Source of the DNA: Arsukibacterium sp. MJ3
GTDB taxonomy: Bacteria > Pseudomonadota > Gammaproteobacteria > Enterobacterales > Alteromonadaceae
Assembly (NCBI RefSeq): GCF_000987765.1
Contig: NZ_LAHP01000001.1
Span: 186,001 to 250,000 of the forward strand
Direction: 5' to 3'
Length of the DNA stretch: 64,000 bases
Below are positions 18,305 through 26,948 of the stretch, in pieces. A model generated the notes under the pieces. It ran no database searches, was not told the DNA's origin, and was given only the letters and a program-made list of their open reading frames with translations. The translations under genes and the position numbers were made by a program. How positions within the stretch are numbered: position 1 is the stretch's first letter; the number at the start of each line of letters is the position of its first letter.

Positions 18305-20071
18305 CTAGGTTACGGTTTTACTAAATTCGACAACCTGATTACGACCATTGGTTTTTGCCTGGTACATGGCGTTATCGGCGTCTGCCAGCAACTGCTTAAC
18401 ATCATAACCACTTATATCGCTGCCACTTACTCCAAAACTGGCACTTAAACTAAAATCATATTCAATGCTGGTCGTTTCAATACCATAAACAGCATCACGA
18501 CAAATTTCAGCCAGTAAACTGGCTTTATCCAGCTCGCAGTCTGGCAGCATAATAACGAACTCTTCGCCGCCAATACGGCCAAAAATGTCATTAGAGCGCA
18601 TAAATTGCTTACATATCAGCACAATTTGTTGCAGAGCCCAATCACCTGTCGCGTGGCCAAATTGGTCATTAATGACTTTAAAATGGTCTAAATCAAATAA
18701 AATCATGGCGACTGGTTTTTGTCTGGACTGGCAAAAACGTAATGCCTGTTTCGCCTGATAATTAAAGTGATAGCGATTACTGATCCCAGTTAGCTGATCG
18801 TACTCAGCCATCAATTTAAATCGCTTACGCCCTGCTAAACCTCGATAGGCGAATACCAGCGCAATGCTCCCCAGTAGCGCCGATAAGAGTAGCAATAAAT
18901 GGCTGTTTTTTACCTCTTCCCGGTAAATGTTTTGCTGTAACACTAGTAGCTCATTGTCTCTGTCTAATAAACTAATACGCTGATTTTGGAATTCAATTTG
19001 TGAGCGTACAGTATGGTAAGCCGCCTGCTGCGAGGCTTTATTAGCATTAAATTCGCCTTCAATCTGCTGCTTTCTTTCCAGATAATGCAGGGCCTGCTGA
19101 TAGTTTTGCTCGGCTTTGGCTATCTGATACAGAGTCGCATAGGCTTCAACCAGTGCAAAATTATTAGGGCTAGATTTTGCGGCGTTTAACGCCTGATTTG
19201 CCAGCATAATAGCCTGTTGTAAATCGCCATTAAGTAACTGTGCCTGCGCCGCTAGCGCGCTAACCTGAGATATCAATATCGGATAATTAGTTTGCTTAAT
19301 TTCAGCAATGTTTTGCTGATAAAGTGCCAATACCGCTTGGCTATTATTATTGTTTAGCAAATTTCGCATTTGCTCTTTTCTGGCTAAATTAGCTGGAATA
19401 ACCTCTTTGGCCGCAACACAATCGTTTATAACCTGATGTGTTTCTTGCTCGGTAACAGTGTTATCAGGTTGCTGGTACTGAGCATCAAGTGCGACAACCC
19501 TAATTTGGCAAGTTAACTTAGCTGATATTGCATCAAAATCAATGTAACGTACATATAACAAAGTAAGATCATAACGTTCCAGCATGTTATAGGTAAACAT
19601 CGTAAGAACTATCATTTGGGCTAGTAATTCGGGATCGTTAATCGTTGGAATACTATTAATTAGCTGCTCGAAGTAGAAAAAAGCCAAGGTGTGATTATTA
19701 GACAGCAGTAGTACGTTGACCGCCATAATCTGGGCTCTACTGAAAAACTCTGAATTGGCAGAGGCATCGAGCAATGGCATTATAGTTGGAAGTACTTTGT
19801 CATATTGACCTTGAAGCGCGAACTCATAAGCTGTTAGCAAAGTTAAATATTCGATATCTGAGGCTAAAGCCAGCGGCAGCTGTTTTACTCTATTCAATTC
19901 AGCATTAAAAAGCGGCTGATTTTCCAATCTAATTTGATCAATCTGAGCTAACTGTTGGCGTATTGATAGCTGTTGGACAACTGTAATGCTCTCGGGCAAA
20001 ATAGTGTTGTTAACCGCAGCTATTAACGGCTCAGCTATTGCGAACTGCAGTAAAAACAATGCAGTTCGCAT
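18305..20071 (-). CDS. Membrane diguanylate cyclase with periplasmic TPR-like domain
   Basis: A 588-aa protein from the chosen start. Residues 1-19 look like a signal sequence (MRTALFLLQFAIAEPLIAA). A long helical repeat region, probably periplasmic TPR-like, follows. A transmembrane helix (about 391-411) leads to a C-terminal GGDEF domain. The catalytic motif is GGEEF (501-505), preceded by RSND, the RxxD inhibitory site at the correct spacing, so it should make and sense c-di-GMP. The frame extends to a TTG at 20116, but the ribosome-binding site there is too close; the ATG at 20071 gives a better signal peptide. It is the last gene after the borosin-like set, 50 bases beyond the precursor stop. 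Confidence 0.85.
   Translation of the reverse strand: MRTALFLLQFAIAEPLIAAVNNTILPESITVVQQLSIRQQLAQIDQIRLENQPLFNAELNRVKQLPLALASDIEYLTLLTAYEFALQGQYDKVLPTIMPLLDASANSEFFSRAQIMAVNVLLLSNNHTLAFFYFEQLINSIPTINDPELLAQMIVLTMFTYNMLERYDLTLLYVRYIDFDAISAKLTCQIRVVALDAQYQQPDNTVTEQETHQVINDCVAAKEVIPANLARKEQMRNLLNNNNSQAVLALYQQNIAEIKQTNYPILISQVSALAAQAQLLNGDLQQAIMLANQALNAAKSSPNNFALVEAYATLYQIAKAEQNYQQALHYLERKQQIEGEFNANKASQQAAYHTVRSQIEFQNQRISLLDRDNELLVLQQNIYREEVKNSHLLLLLSALLGSIALVFAYRGLAGRKRFKLMAEYDQLTGISNRYHFNYQAKQALRFCQSRQKPVAMILFDLDHFKVINDQFGHATGDWALQQIVLICKQFMRSNDIFGRIGGEEFVIMLPDCELDKASLLAEICRDAVYGIETTSIEYDFSLSASFGVSGSDISGYDVKQLLADADNAMYQAKTNGRNQVVEFSKTVT
20041..20068 (-). repeat. Inverted repeat immediately after the diguanylate cyclase start codon
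   Basis: CGAACTGCA and TGCAGTTCG, a perfect 9-bp stem with a 10-base loop, begin at the very first base after the proposed ATG. In the mRNA this would form a hairpin on the initiation region. It is not followed by a U-tract, so it is not a terminator. Confidence 0.6.
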
Positions 20072-20121
20072 AAGTATGGTTTTCACCAAGTCAGTTATGA
20101 TATTTTCTGATAACAATTACC

Positions 20122-20421
20122 TTATACTACTTGCTTAATATCGTACTCTGCAGGCTCTGGTGTATCGGCAGGCTGTTTTGCCGGCAAATCAGCTGGCTGA
20201 TCTTGTGGTGCTGGTTCTTCAGCCGGAAATATCATACAAACAATCTTGTTGGTGGTATCTAGTAGCCGGGCTAGCATTGCATCATCTTTTTCAAAAATAG
20301 CTTGCTGCACTGCAGAGTCTAGGTTTAGCGGATTTAACACTGTTGGTAATTGGCTAGTGGCGATATTGCGCAATGAGGCATCTTCACCTAAGCGTTGTAA
20401 AAGCTGCAGTACCTTGTTCAT
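20122..20421 (-). CDS. Putative borosin precursor peptide (SonA-like)
   Basis: A 99-aa protein with a small helical N-terminal domain (1-57, MNKVLQLLQRLGEDASLRNI...) that resembles the leader/binding domain of split borosin precursors such as Shewanella SonA. It is followed by a short hydrophobic strand NKIVCMIFPAEEP (58-70), the likely core for backbone N-methylation. A Pro/Ala/Glu/Asp-rich tail (71-99) follows. A strong AAGGA ribosome-binding site precedes the ATG by about nine bases. It lies 30 bases after the GNAT gene and 556 bases after the methyltransferase, all co-directional. Direct evidence is the pairing with a SonM-like enzyme and the domain shape. The core position and number of methylations are inference. 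Confidence 0.72.
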   Translation of the reverse strand: MNKVLQLLQRLGEDASLRNIATSQLPTVLNPLNLDSAVQQAIFEKDDAMLARLLDTTNKIVCMIFPAEEPAPQDQPADLPAKQPADTPEPAEYDIKQVV

Positions 20422-20451
20422 GCTAAACTTCCTTTAAGAGTGTTTTTTATA

Positions 20452-21006
20452 TTACTGTAGTAACTGATAGCAATTACCGTTGCCACAATACACAAAGCCT
20501 AAGCGGCTAACCAGCTTTTTTGCAGCGAAATTATGCGCTGCAGTGCAAAAAGTAAAGCGATAAATGTTAGGTTGTACGCTCAATTTTTGGCACAAGCCCG
20601 CAATAGCAGCTTGCCCTAACCCCAGGTTTTGGGCCGACGGTAGCAACATAATACCCAGTTCAGCCTCAAATTTACCGACAAACCCGATATCTGCTTGCGT
20701 AATTAGCTGTACGCTTACCGATAGCAAGCCCAAACGCTGCTTTGACTCATTATCGGCCATCACCAGAAAAACCCGGCACCCCAGCTGGTAGCTCTGGCTG
20801 GCCATATGGTTATGTCGAAGTGCCGCGTTAAAGCTGGTGCATGCATGCGGTTCAGTTAATGGCGTGCTGATATACTGCATAACTTGCTTACTGCAATAAA
20901 GTTGTTGATATAATGCTTTATCCGGTTCGGCTAAAAGCCGTACGGAAAACGTGGTGCCCTGAAAGCAAAAATCGCTGCTATTCAGGTTGCTGATTATTCT
21001 GCTCAT
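20452..21006 (-). CDS. GNAT N-acetyltransferase in borosin-like cluster
   Basis: A 184-aa GNAT-fold acetyltransferase resembling the RimJ/RimL branch: FSVRLLAEPD at the start, a beta-bulge region FEAELGIMLLPSAQNLGLGQAA (about 113-135) containing the acetyl-CoA loop in a degenerate form (QNLGLGQA for Q/RxxGxG/A), and a C-terminal AAKKLVSRLGFVYCG. It overlaps the methyltransferase gene by 29 bases and has no ribosome-binding site of its own, so translation is probably coupled. Its position between methyltransferase and precursor suggests it could acetylate the peptide or a side chain, but a general N-acetyltransferase role cannot be excluded. Confidence 0.8.
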   Translation of the reverse strand: MSRIISNLNSSDFCFQGTTFSVRLLAEPDKALYQQLYCSKQVMQYISTPLTEPHACTSFNAALRHNHMASQSYQLGCRVFLVMADNESKQRLGLLSVSVQLITQADIGFVGKFEAELGIMLLPSAQNLGLGQAAIAGLCQKLSVQPNIYRFTFCTAAHNFAAKKLVSRLGFVYCGNGNCYQLLQ

Positions 21007-21805
21007 AAGCTTGTAGTGCGGCCAATTTATCTAATATGGCTTGGTTTGGGATCATCTTTGTGGCAGGTGGGATCACCAGCGTGGTTTTACCGTCCAGCTC
21101 GGCATTCACTAACTCGGCCAGCGGCAATCTGGTTATGCGCGGTTGCTGAATGGGTAAGGTTACCGCTTCATATAAAATAACCTGATGTGTTAACGAATAA
21201 TGCTCGGCCAATACCTCAAGCAGCAGTTGCCGGTAGGGCTCGCCAGTGCTCAGTTTAGCTAGGCTTCGATCGCCTGCCACACCTACCTGCCATAAAATAA
21301 GATAAGCGGCCGGGTCAATAGTACGCTTGTAAAACATAAACTGGCTAGTTTCAAAATGCTGGCAGCCATAGGTACCGGGGTCTATGGCTAAATCGGCTAT
21401 CAGGCAGTCTTCTGCTGAAATGCCAGGTTCCATATGGGCGGCAAACCCCTCGGCTTTCGCCTTTGCAATGGCTTGGTGGGGTACCCAGGCAAATACCCCG
21501 GGGTGGCCATAAAATGCCCCCACCACTTTTTTACCTAACCGCACCTCAGTCAGCATTGCAGCTACCATTTGCTGGTAGCTAAGCATTCTTGATAAGTCAG
21601 GTTGATAATATGACTGCAGTGATCGCACATCGCTATTCATCTGGCTAACCCATTGCTCGGTAATACCATCGGCTACCAGCACAAATACTACATCAGCTTG
21701 TTCAATATAACTGCGGCTTAATGGGCTAATATGCGAGCCTAATGTCATACCAGTCCCGACACAAACTACACTACCTACCTTATCTACACCGGCTGCTTGC
21801 TGCAA
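20978..21805 (-). CDS. SonM-like borosin alpha-N-methyltransferase (tetrapyrrole-methylase fold)
   Basis: A 275-aa SAM-dependent methyltransferase of the tetrapyrrole methylase fold. It strongly resembles SonM, the split borosin enzyme that N-methylates peptide backbone amides. Matching blocks are VGSVVCVGTGMTLGSHISPLSRSYIE (about 10-35), LGKKVVGAFYGHPGVFAWVPH (90-110), AKAEGFAAHMEPGISAEDCL (116-135) and TLVIPPA near the end. Tyr67, Arg73 and Tyr77 match the spacing of the catalytic Tyr/Arg/Tyr of fungal OphMA. No cobalamin or siroheme genes are nearby, which argues against a corrin role. The start is TTG with AAGGGG eight bases upstream. It leads the run methyltransferase-GNAT-precursor-diguanylate cyclase. 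Confidence 0.85.
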   Translation of the reverse strand: MQQAAGVDKVGSVVCVGTGMTLGSHISPLSRSYIEQADVVFVLVADGITEQWVSQMNSDVRSLQSYYQPDLSRMLSYQQMVAAMLTEVRLGKKVVGAFYGHPGVFAWVPHQAIAKAKAEGFAAHMEPGISAEDCLIADLAIDPGTYGCQHFETSQFMFYKRTIDPAAYLILWQVGVAGDRSLAKLSTGEPYRQLLLEVLAEHYSLTHQVILYEAVTLPIQQPRITRLPLAELVNAELDGKTTLVIPPATKMIPNQAILDKLAALQAYEQNNQQPE

Positions 21806-21871
21806 TGTCGACGCCCCTTTTTATGGTTGAGGGTTATATGGTATTACATTTTATTATTACTGATTATCATA

Positions 21872-21907
21872 ATAAACCACACCCATCAAAAGATGGGTGT
21901 GGTTTAT
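21872..21907 (-). terminator. Strong hairpin after glgP
   Basis: Perfect 16-bp stem ATAAACCACACCCATC / GATGGGTGTGGTTTAT with an AAAA loop, 35 bases beyond the glgP stop. The U-tract is short, so termination depends mainly on the very stable stem. It also separates glgP from the borosin-like cluster. Confidence 0.8.
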
Positions 21908-21941
21908 AGTGGCGTACTGATGTTAAATCACTTAAATGATT

Positions 21942-24425
21942 TTAATGTGATATTTTGCATGGCTTAAGCTTCCATATCCGGCTGACGTAATCTTCAATAG
22001 AGCGGTCAGAGGTAAATTTACTTACCAATGCCGTATTTAAAATAGCTTTTTTTGCCCATCCTGCTTTATCGCGATACCAGCTGTCTATTTGTTGTTGAGC
22101 TTTAGCATAAGATTCAAAATCAGCTAATACCAAATAAGGATCGCCTCCTTCCAGCAGGCTATGCTTAATAGCAGCCAGCTCACCGGGCTTACCAGGGGTA
22201 AAGTAGTCTGTTTCTAACCAGTCTAACACCGCCTTAATTTCCGGGTTATTGTGATAATAATCCTGGCTTTGATAACCTTTAGCATGTAGCGCTTTTACTT
22301 CATCGACCGTTAAGCCAAAAATGGCAATATTGTCGCTACCCACTTCTTCAGCAATTTCAATATTGGCACCATCCAGGGTACCCACTGTAATGGCACCGTT
22401 TAAGGCCAATTTCATATTGCCAGTACCCGATGCCTCTTTACCAGCGGTAGAGATTTGTTCAGAAACATCTGCCGCCGGGATCATTTTCTCGGCCAGAGTC
22501 ACCCGGTAATTAGGCATAAAGACCACTTTAATCCGGTTTTTAACCCGCTTATCATTATTAATTTTGTCGGCAATTTTATTAATAGCAAAAATGATTTCTT
22601 TTGCCAATTTATAGCCAGGTGCCGCTTTTGCACCGAACACAAATACCCGCGGTACCATGTCATAATCCGGGTTTTGCAAAATACGCCGGTACAACGCCAG
22701 AATATGCAGTAAATTCAGGTGTTGGCGTTTGTATTCATGCAGCCGTTTAATCTGAATATCGAAAATGGCGGCCGGATCAATATCAATTCGGGTGAGTTTT
22801 TTCACTTCTTGGGCAAAATCAGCTTTATTTTGCTGTTTTATTGCCATAAAGCTATCTTGCATCTGCGGATCATCAGCATAGTCAGCTAACTTACTTAATA
22901 ACTTCAAATTAACAGGCCAGTCAGGACCAATGGTTTTATCCAGTAATCTTGCCAGCCTGGGGTTACAGGCTTTTAACCAGCGCCGCGGTGTAACACCATT
23001 GGTGACATTGGTAAATTTATCTGGCCATAGTGCAACCATTTCCGGAAATAAATCTGATTTCACCAGTTTTGAGTGTATTTCTGCCACACCATTTACTTTA
23101 AATGACCCGACTACCGACAAGTGGCCCATCCGAACCATCGGTTCGTTACCTTCTTCAATAATCGACAATTTACGTTTCTTCGCATTATCGCCCGGCCACA
23201 GTACGTCAACCTGCTCCAGTAAAAATCGGCGGTTAATTTCATAAATAATTTCAATATGGCGCGGTAATACTTTTTCAAACAGCCGTACCGGCCATTTCTC
23301 TAACGCTTCTGGTAATAAAGTATGGTTAGTATAAGCAAAAACCTGCTGACACAACGCCCAGGCATCATCCCAGTTCATGTCGGCCCGGTCGACTAAAATA
23401 CGCATTAACTCGGGTATAGCGACAGCGGGGTGGGTGTCGTTAAGCTGAATAACCACTTGCTTTGGAAAATGGCTCCAGTCATCACCATGCGCCCGTTTAT
23501 AGCGGCGAATAATGTCTTTTAATGAACATGAACAAAAAAAGTATTGCTGAATAAGGCGCAGTTCTTTGCCGGCATCGGTTTCATCATTTGGATACAATAC
23601 TTTTGAAATCGTTTCGGCTTCAATATTTTGTCTGGCGGCATCGATATAACCACCAGAATTAAATACGTCCCAGTTAAAGAAATCGCTGGCCCGGCTTTCC
23701 CACAACCGCAACACATTGACCGAGCTACCGTTATAACCGACCACCGGAATATCCCAAGGTACACCCTTAATAATACGACGAGGATGCCACACTTTATTCA
23801 TTTTACCTTGCAGGTCATACACCGTCTCAACATAACCATATACCGAGATTTCCTGAATAGATTCTGGCCGGCATATTTCCCACGGATTACCATATTCACG
23901 CCAGCTGTCTGGGCGCTCTATTTGGCGGCCATCCTGAAAACTTTGTTTAAATAGACCATGCTCATAGTGAATACCATAACCAATAGCCGGATAATTTAAT
24001 GTCGCCAATGAATCAATAAAACAGGCGGCTAACCGGCCGAGCCCGCCGTTGCCCAGCGCCATATCTTCTTCTTGATCTTCCAGATCTGCAATGTCCATTC
24101 CCAGCTCAAACAAGGCTTGCTTAGCTTGATCATACAAGCCTAAATTATGCAGATTATTACTGAATAAACGGCCCATCAGGTATTCAAGGCTGAAATAATG
24201 CAAGGCACGGGTATCTTGCTGATAATGCGTTCGCTGCGTGTTACGCAAACCATCATAAACTTGCTCGTTTACCGCAGCGCAGGTCGCGCGCCACCAAGCC
24301 TGACTACTGGCTTTATTCACGTCAGTACCCAGACTTGAATGTAAATGCTTAATAATGTTTTGCTTCAGTTGCTCGGTGCTTGCACCGTCAATAACTGCCG
24401 CTGTAGTTGTTGATGCTTTTTTCAT
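21942..24425 (-). CDS. glgP: Glycogen/maltodextrin phosphorylase
   Basis: Cytosolic glycogen phosphorylase (827 aa from the chosen start) that releases glucose-1-phosphate from alpha-1,4-glucans. The pyridoxal-phosphate lysine is Lys672 in [14 protein letters not shown], followed by [16 protein letters not shown]-terminal landmarks [10 protein letters not shown] and [16 protein letters not shown] match the family. The frame reaches a TTG two codons earlier, but AGGA lies six bases before the ATG at 24425. pgm, 218 bases upstream in the same direction, would convert its product to glucose-6-phosphate. The intergenic region holds a HexR-like palindrome and another dyad, implying carbon-responsive control. 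Confidence 0.95.
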   Translation of the reverse strand: MKKASTTTAAVIDGASTEQLKQNIIKHLHSSLGTDVNKASSQAWWRATCAAVNEQVYDGLRNTQRTHYQQDTRALHYFSLEYLMGRLFSNNLHNLGLYDQAKQALFELGMDIADLEDQEEDMALGNGGLGRLAACFIDSLATLNYPAIGYGIHYEHGLFKQSFQDGRQIERPDSWREYGNPWEICRPESIQEISVYGYVETVYDLQGKMNKVWHPRRIIKGVPWDIPVVGYNGSSVNVLRLWESRASDFFNWDVFNSGGYIDAARQNIEAETISKVLYPNDETDAGKELRLIQQYFFCSCSLKDIIRRYKRAHGDDWSHFPKQVVIQLNDTHPAVAIPELMRILVDRADMNWDDAWALCQQVFAYTNHTLLPEALEKWPVRLFEKVLPRHIEIIYEINRRFLLEQVDVLWPGDNAKKRKLSIIEEGNEPMVRMGHLSVVGSFKVNGVAEIHSKLVKSDLFPEMVALWPDKFTNVTNGVTPRRWLKACNPRLARLLDKTIGPDWPVNLKLLSKLADYADDPQMQDSFMAIKQQNKADFAQEVKKLTRIDIDPAAIFDIQIKRLHEYKRQHLNLLHILALYRRILQNPDYDMVPRVFVFGAKAAPGYKLAKEIIFAINKIADKINNDKRVKNRIKVVFMPNYRVTLAEKMIPAADVSEQISTAGKEASGTGNMKLALNGAITVGTLDGANIEIAEEVGSDNIAIFGLTVDEVKALHAKGYQSQDYYHNNPEIKAVLDWLETDYFTPGKPGELAAIKHSLLEGGDPYLVLADFESYAKAQQQIDSWYRDKAGWAKKAILNTALVSKFTSDRSIEDYVSRIWKLKPCKISH

Positions 24426-24484
24426 TGCCAATCCTGAAATTTACTGAGCTAAATGACCAGGCTAATCTACTTACTTAGCGTACA

Positions 24485-24510
24485 TAAACTACTCTATTAA
24501 GGGTAGTTTA
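24485..24510. promoter_or_regulatory. Dyad upstream of glgP
   Basis: TAAACTAC-N10-GTAGTTTA, a perfect 8-bp inverted repeat centred about 70 bases before the glgP ATG. It could be a regulator operator or an RNA hairpin in the leader. I do not recognise the cognate factor. Confidence 0.4.
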
Positions 24511-24602
24511 CTCAGCTTAACCTGCCAATTTTGATATTAAATGTAGAAAAATTACGAAAACAATACCCTAAATTCAAGTTTTTGGCAAAATAAAGACTAT
24601 TA

Positions 24603-24619
24603 ATGTAATTAAATTACAT
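24603..24619. promoter_or_regulatory. HexR-like operator upstream of glgP
   Basis: ATGTAATT-A-AATTACAT, a perfect 17-bp palindrome. Its core TGTAATTAAATTACA fits, as I recall it, the TGTARTNNNATTACA motif of HexR, the regulator of central carbon metabolism in Shewanella-like bacteria. It lies in the pgm-glgP gap, about 180 bases before the glgP ATG. A weaker similar sequence, TGTAGAAAAATTACG, lies at 24542-24556. Confidence 0.6.
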
Positions 24620-24642
24620 GACACTAACAGCCGGCTTAAAGG

Positions 24643-26292
24643 CTAAATTGTACTAAATACCTTGCTGACAAAGGCTTTTGCATCTTCTTCTAATTGTTGC
24701 AAGTGTTGTTGATCAACAAAACTTTCTAAATAAATTTTATAAGCATTTTCAGTACCGGATGGCCTGGCCGCAAACCAGCCATTGCGGGTAACAACTTTTA
24801 CGCCACCAATATCTTTGTTATTACCCGGCGCCTTCGTTAATACTGCCAGAATAGGATCGCCCGCCAATTCAGTTTGCCTAACACTGGCTACATCCAATGA
24901 TTTTAGTGCCAATTTTTGCGCGGCACTGGCTGGCGCATCCAGTCTTCGATACAACGGCGAACCCAACTCTTTAGTTAATGCCTGGTATTGCTGATAAGGG
25001 TCAACCCCGGTTTTAGCCAGCATTTCGGCCGCTAATAACCCTAAAATAAAGCCATCTTTGTCAGTAGACCATACCGTGCCATCCTGGCGTAAAAAGCTGG
25101 CGCCCGCACTTTCTTCGCCCCCAAAGGCCAGCGTGGCATTCAATAAGCCATCAACAAACCATTTAAAACCAACCGGCACTTCACACAAGTTTCGGCCACG
25201 GGCGGATACCACCCGATCAATTAGCGCACTGGATACCAGGGTTTTGCCTATGGCTAAACGTGCTGACCAGTCAGGTCGGTTAGATAATAAATAATTAATG
25301 ACCACGGCCAGATAATGATTCGGGTTCATTAAGCCGCCACTGCGGGTCACAATACCGTGCCGGTCAAAGTCCGGGTCATTACCGATGGCAATATCAAATT
25401 TATCTTTAAGTTGAATTAAATTAGCCATGGCAAACGCAGACGAGCAATCCATACGAATTTGGCCGTCTTTATCCAATGGCATAAATGCAAACGACGGGTC
25501 TACTTTTTCATTGACGACAGTAATATTAAGGCCATACTTTTCGGCAATTCTAGGCCAAAATGCAATACCAGAGCCGCCCATCGGATCAACACCAATCCGA
25601 ATACCCGCTTTTGCAATTGCGGCCATATCAATCACATTTTCTAAATCATCAACATAATGTTGAATGTAATCGATATGCTGACAATATCCAGACTGAATGG
25701 CCAGCTGATAAGGCATCATTTTTACGCCTTCCAGATCATTTGCCAACAACTGATTAGCGCGTTGTTCTATCCAACTAGTCGCATCGGTGTCTGCAGGGCC
25801 GCCATGGGGCGGATTATATTTAATACCGCCATCTTCTGGTGGGTTATGCGATGGCGTAATGACAATACCATCTGCCAGCTTAGTCTCAGCGCCCTTATTT
25901 TGGGTAAGAATGGCATGCGAAATCACTGGGGTTGGGGTATACCCTAAACCTTTTTGAATACACACCTGAATTTTATTGGCAATAAGTACTTCCAGCGCTG
26001 AGGCAAAGGCGGCTTCAGATAAAGCATGGGTATCTTTGCCCAGGAAAAGCGGGCCATTAATACCCTGCTCCTTGCGGTAGTCAGCGATAGCCTGGCATAT
26101 CGCCAGTACATGCGGCTCGTTAAACGAACAGGTAAGGGCACTGCCCCGATGACCTGAGGTACCAAAACTGACTTTGTGCTCCGGATGCTGATGTATATCG
26201 GGTTCCAGCACGTAATAGGCTGCCATAAGGCGACTAATATTGGGAATGCGATCATTCGGTACCGGTTGCCCGGCCAGTGGATGTACTGACAT
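24643..26292 (-). CDS. pgm: Phosphoglucomutase (alpha-D-glucose phosphate-specific)
   Basis: A 549-aa phosphohexomutase interconverting glucose-1-phosphate and glucose-6-phosphate; the length matches E. coli Pgm. The phosphoserine is Ser148 in [15 protein letters not shown]. The metal loop DPDFDRHG, the sugar loop GGEESAG, and the C-terminal phosphate-binding [12 protein letters not shown] are all present. AAGGA lies about eight bases before the ATG. It follows seqA by nine bases, the same seqA-pgm operon found in E. coli. Its product connects to glgP downstream, although glgP has its own long regulatory region. Confidence 0.96.
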   Translation of the reverse strand: MSVHPLAGQPVPNDRIPNISRLMAAYYVLEPDIHQHPEHKVSFGTSGHRGSALTCSFNEPHVLAICQAIADYRKEQGINGPLFLGKDTHALSEAAFASALEVLIANKIQVCIQKGLGYTPTPVISHAILTQNKGAETKLADGIVITPSHNPPEDGGIKYNPPHGGPADTDATSWIEQRANQLLANDLEGVKMMPYQLAIQSGYCQHIDYIQHYVDDLENVIDMAAIAKAGIRIGVDPMGGSGIAFWPRIAEKYGLNITVVNEKVDPSFAFMPLDKDGQIRMDCSSAFAMANLIQLKDKFDIAIGNDPDFDRHGIVTRSGGLMNPNHYLAVVINYLLSNRPDWSARLAIGKTLVSSALIDRVVSARGRNLCEVPVGFKWFVDGLLNATLAFGGEESAGASFLRQDGTVWSTDKDGFILGLLAAEMLAKTGVDPYQQYQALTKELGSPLYRRLDAPASAAQKLALKSLDVASVRQTELAGDPILAVLTKAPGNNKDIGGVKVVTRNGWFAARPSGTENAYKIYLESFVDQQHLQQLEEDAKAFVSKVFSTI

Positions 26293-26301
26293 GCTCTTTC
26301 C

Positions 26302-26841
26302 TTATAATAAATCGCGGATCCGCTCTGCGTCTGACTCACTATAACCCAGTTTAATGGCAGTTTCGGTAAGCATCATCTTTTTTCGGGTAGTATTCGAATT
26401 AGTAATAACCCAAAACCCGGTATTAGGTATCTGCTTTGGATTAGTACTAATGCCGGCTTCTGACAATGCCTCAGCGGTAGTAGCAAAATACAGACGATTG
26501 CGGCCTTTAATCTCTAACACGTTACTAAAGTGTTTTTTATGAACCCGTGCCAGCACTGAGAGCAAATATAAAAAACGACCCACAACACTCGACTCAGCCT
26601 GTAAATCCTGACGACTTACTAAATCAAAAATACTACCGGGATCGGTTTTGTCTTGCTTAGCTGACGCTGGCTCGATAGCGTCGGTAATAACCGGCTCAAT
26701 GCTACTGACCACTGACGCTTTCTTTGCCGGCTGTTCACCCAGCAACAAACGACGTAATATATCTGAGGCATTCTCGCCAATTTGCTGGGTTTGCGTGGCA
26801 ATGTAGTGATATAAATCGTCATCTATTTCAATGGTTTTCAT
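26302..26841 (-). CDS. seqA: Negative modulator of replication initiation SeqA
   Basis: SeqA (179 aa) sequesters newly replicated hemimethylated GATC DNA and delays re-initiation at oriC. The N-terminal oligomerisation segment MKTIEIDDDLYHYIATQTQ with NASDILRRLLLG, a variable linker (about 45-80), and the C-terminal DNA-binding domain with GRNRLYFATTAEAL and the RTNRKK-equivalent SNTTRKKMML are all recognisable. Its presence implies a Dam-methylating gammaproteobacterium. It is co-transcribed with pgm and divergent from ybfF. A TATAAT-like -10 lies at 26871-26876 on the minus strand, without a good -35. Confidence 0.95.
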   Translation of the reverse strand: MKTIEIDDDLYHYIATQTQQIGENASDILRRLLLGEQPAKKASVVSSIEPVITDAIEPASAKQDKTDPGSIFDLVSRQDLQAESSVVGRFLYLLSVLARVHKKHFSNVLEIKGRNRLYFATTAEALSEAGISTNPKQIPNTGFWVITNSNTTRKKMMLTETAIKLGYSESDAERIRDLL

Positions 26842-26890
26842 ATGGTTTTCCGTTAAGGTAAAGTTACCTCATTATATAAAGGCTTTGTCA

Positions 26891-26919
26891 CTGACGCCAG
26901 CAGCTTAATTTGTTAAAAT
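26891..26919 (+). promoter_or_regulatory. Predicted promoter of ybfF
   Basis: CTGACG (-35), 17-base spacer, TGT-TAAAAT extended -10, ending 29 bases before the ybfF ATG. Confidence 0.5.
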
Positions 26920-26948
26920 ACCAGCTTAACGTTATCAGCGAGATAGCA

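Noticed and set aside
20978-21805. Cobalamin or siroheme tetrapyrrole methylase
   Set aside because: The fold is shared, but the sequence blocks agree with SonM-type peptide methyltransferases, a precursor-like gene is adjacent and no tetrapyrrole genes are nearby.
23519-23764. Gene antisense to glgP
   Set aside because: The frame lies wholly inside a well-supported glgP, has no ribosome-binding site of note and encodes no recognisable protein.
26846-26865. LiuR-like sequence TTTCCGTTAAGGTAAA near seqA
   Set aside because: It has several departures from the dyad and lies at genes without a link to branched-chain metabolism, so chance is the simpler explanation.
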